Assembly: GCA_028275205.1 (NCBI GenBank)
Contig: JAPWVB010000067.1
Location: 1-6,248 of the forward strand
Direction of reading: 5' to 3'
DNA length: 6,248 bases
Source: Candidatus Acetothermia bacterium
GTDB lineage: Bacteria; Bipolaricaulota; Bipolaricaulia; RBG-16-55-9; DRXL01
The notes beneath the pieces were generated by a model. That model saw only the letters and a program-made list of their open reading frames with translations, was not told where the DNA came from and ran no database searches. This document shows positions 6,198 through 6,248 of this stretch, piece after piece; positions within the stretch are counted from its first letter, which is position 1, and every line of letters starts with the position of its first letter. Both the position numbers and the translations under genes were made by a program.

Positions 6198-6248
6198 CCG
6201 TCCGGGGGCGCGTAGGCCGGGAACTCGCCGTTGGGGGCTTTCGCCTTG

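Noticed and set aside
6099..6248. C-terminal end of a convergent minus-strand gene entering from the right edge
   Set aside because: A 49-codon frame is open and ends in a stop at 6099-6101, but its third positions show little GC bias and no motif is recognisable. A competing minus-strand frame and the + strand Ubl-like frame are equally open, so no call is justified.

Overview
The window is bacterial, fairly GC-rich, and densely packed on the + strand. It holds one apparent operon of seven genes, the first cut by the window edge. Stop-to-start gaps are short (6 to 13 nt) or the genes overlap, and no internal promoter or terminator is evident. Nothing identifies the species. A free-living, possibly thermophilic bacterium such as a Chloroflexota/Ktedonobacteria member is only a guess from the style of gene content.

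The first part (1-3598) reads as a complete prokaryotic ubiquitin-like conjugation set. It starts with the C-terminal tail of a small protein ending Ser-Gly-Gly-Gly, a likely ubiquitin-like modifier. Next come a 400-residue protein whose C-terminal region has an E2-like layout with a candidate catalytic Cys, a 281-residue JAB/MPN metalloprotease with an intact JAMM motif, and a 466-residue E1-like enzyme with two ThiF/Rossmann domains on one chain. The order Ubl-E2-JAB-E1 is that of the bacterial Bil (ISG15-like) antiphage operons and resembles other prokaryotic ubiquitin-like operons described by comparative genomics. The proteins here are larger and divergent, so homology to Bil is not assumed.

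The second part (3595-6118) holds three genes I cannot assign to a family: a small helical soluble protein translationally coupled to the E1, a polytopic membrane protein, and a seven-bladed beta-propeller (WD40-like). Their linkage suggests accessory factors of the same system, for example a membrane anchor and a target-recognition scaffold. That is inference.

The last 130 bases (6119-6248) contain no complete gene. They hold a short reading frame that repeats the VVKTLT motif of the modifier's tail, with only third-position base differences, and ends QPSGGA-stop against QESGGG-stop upstream. This may be a decayed second copy of the modifier gene.
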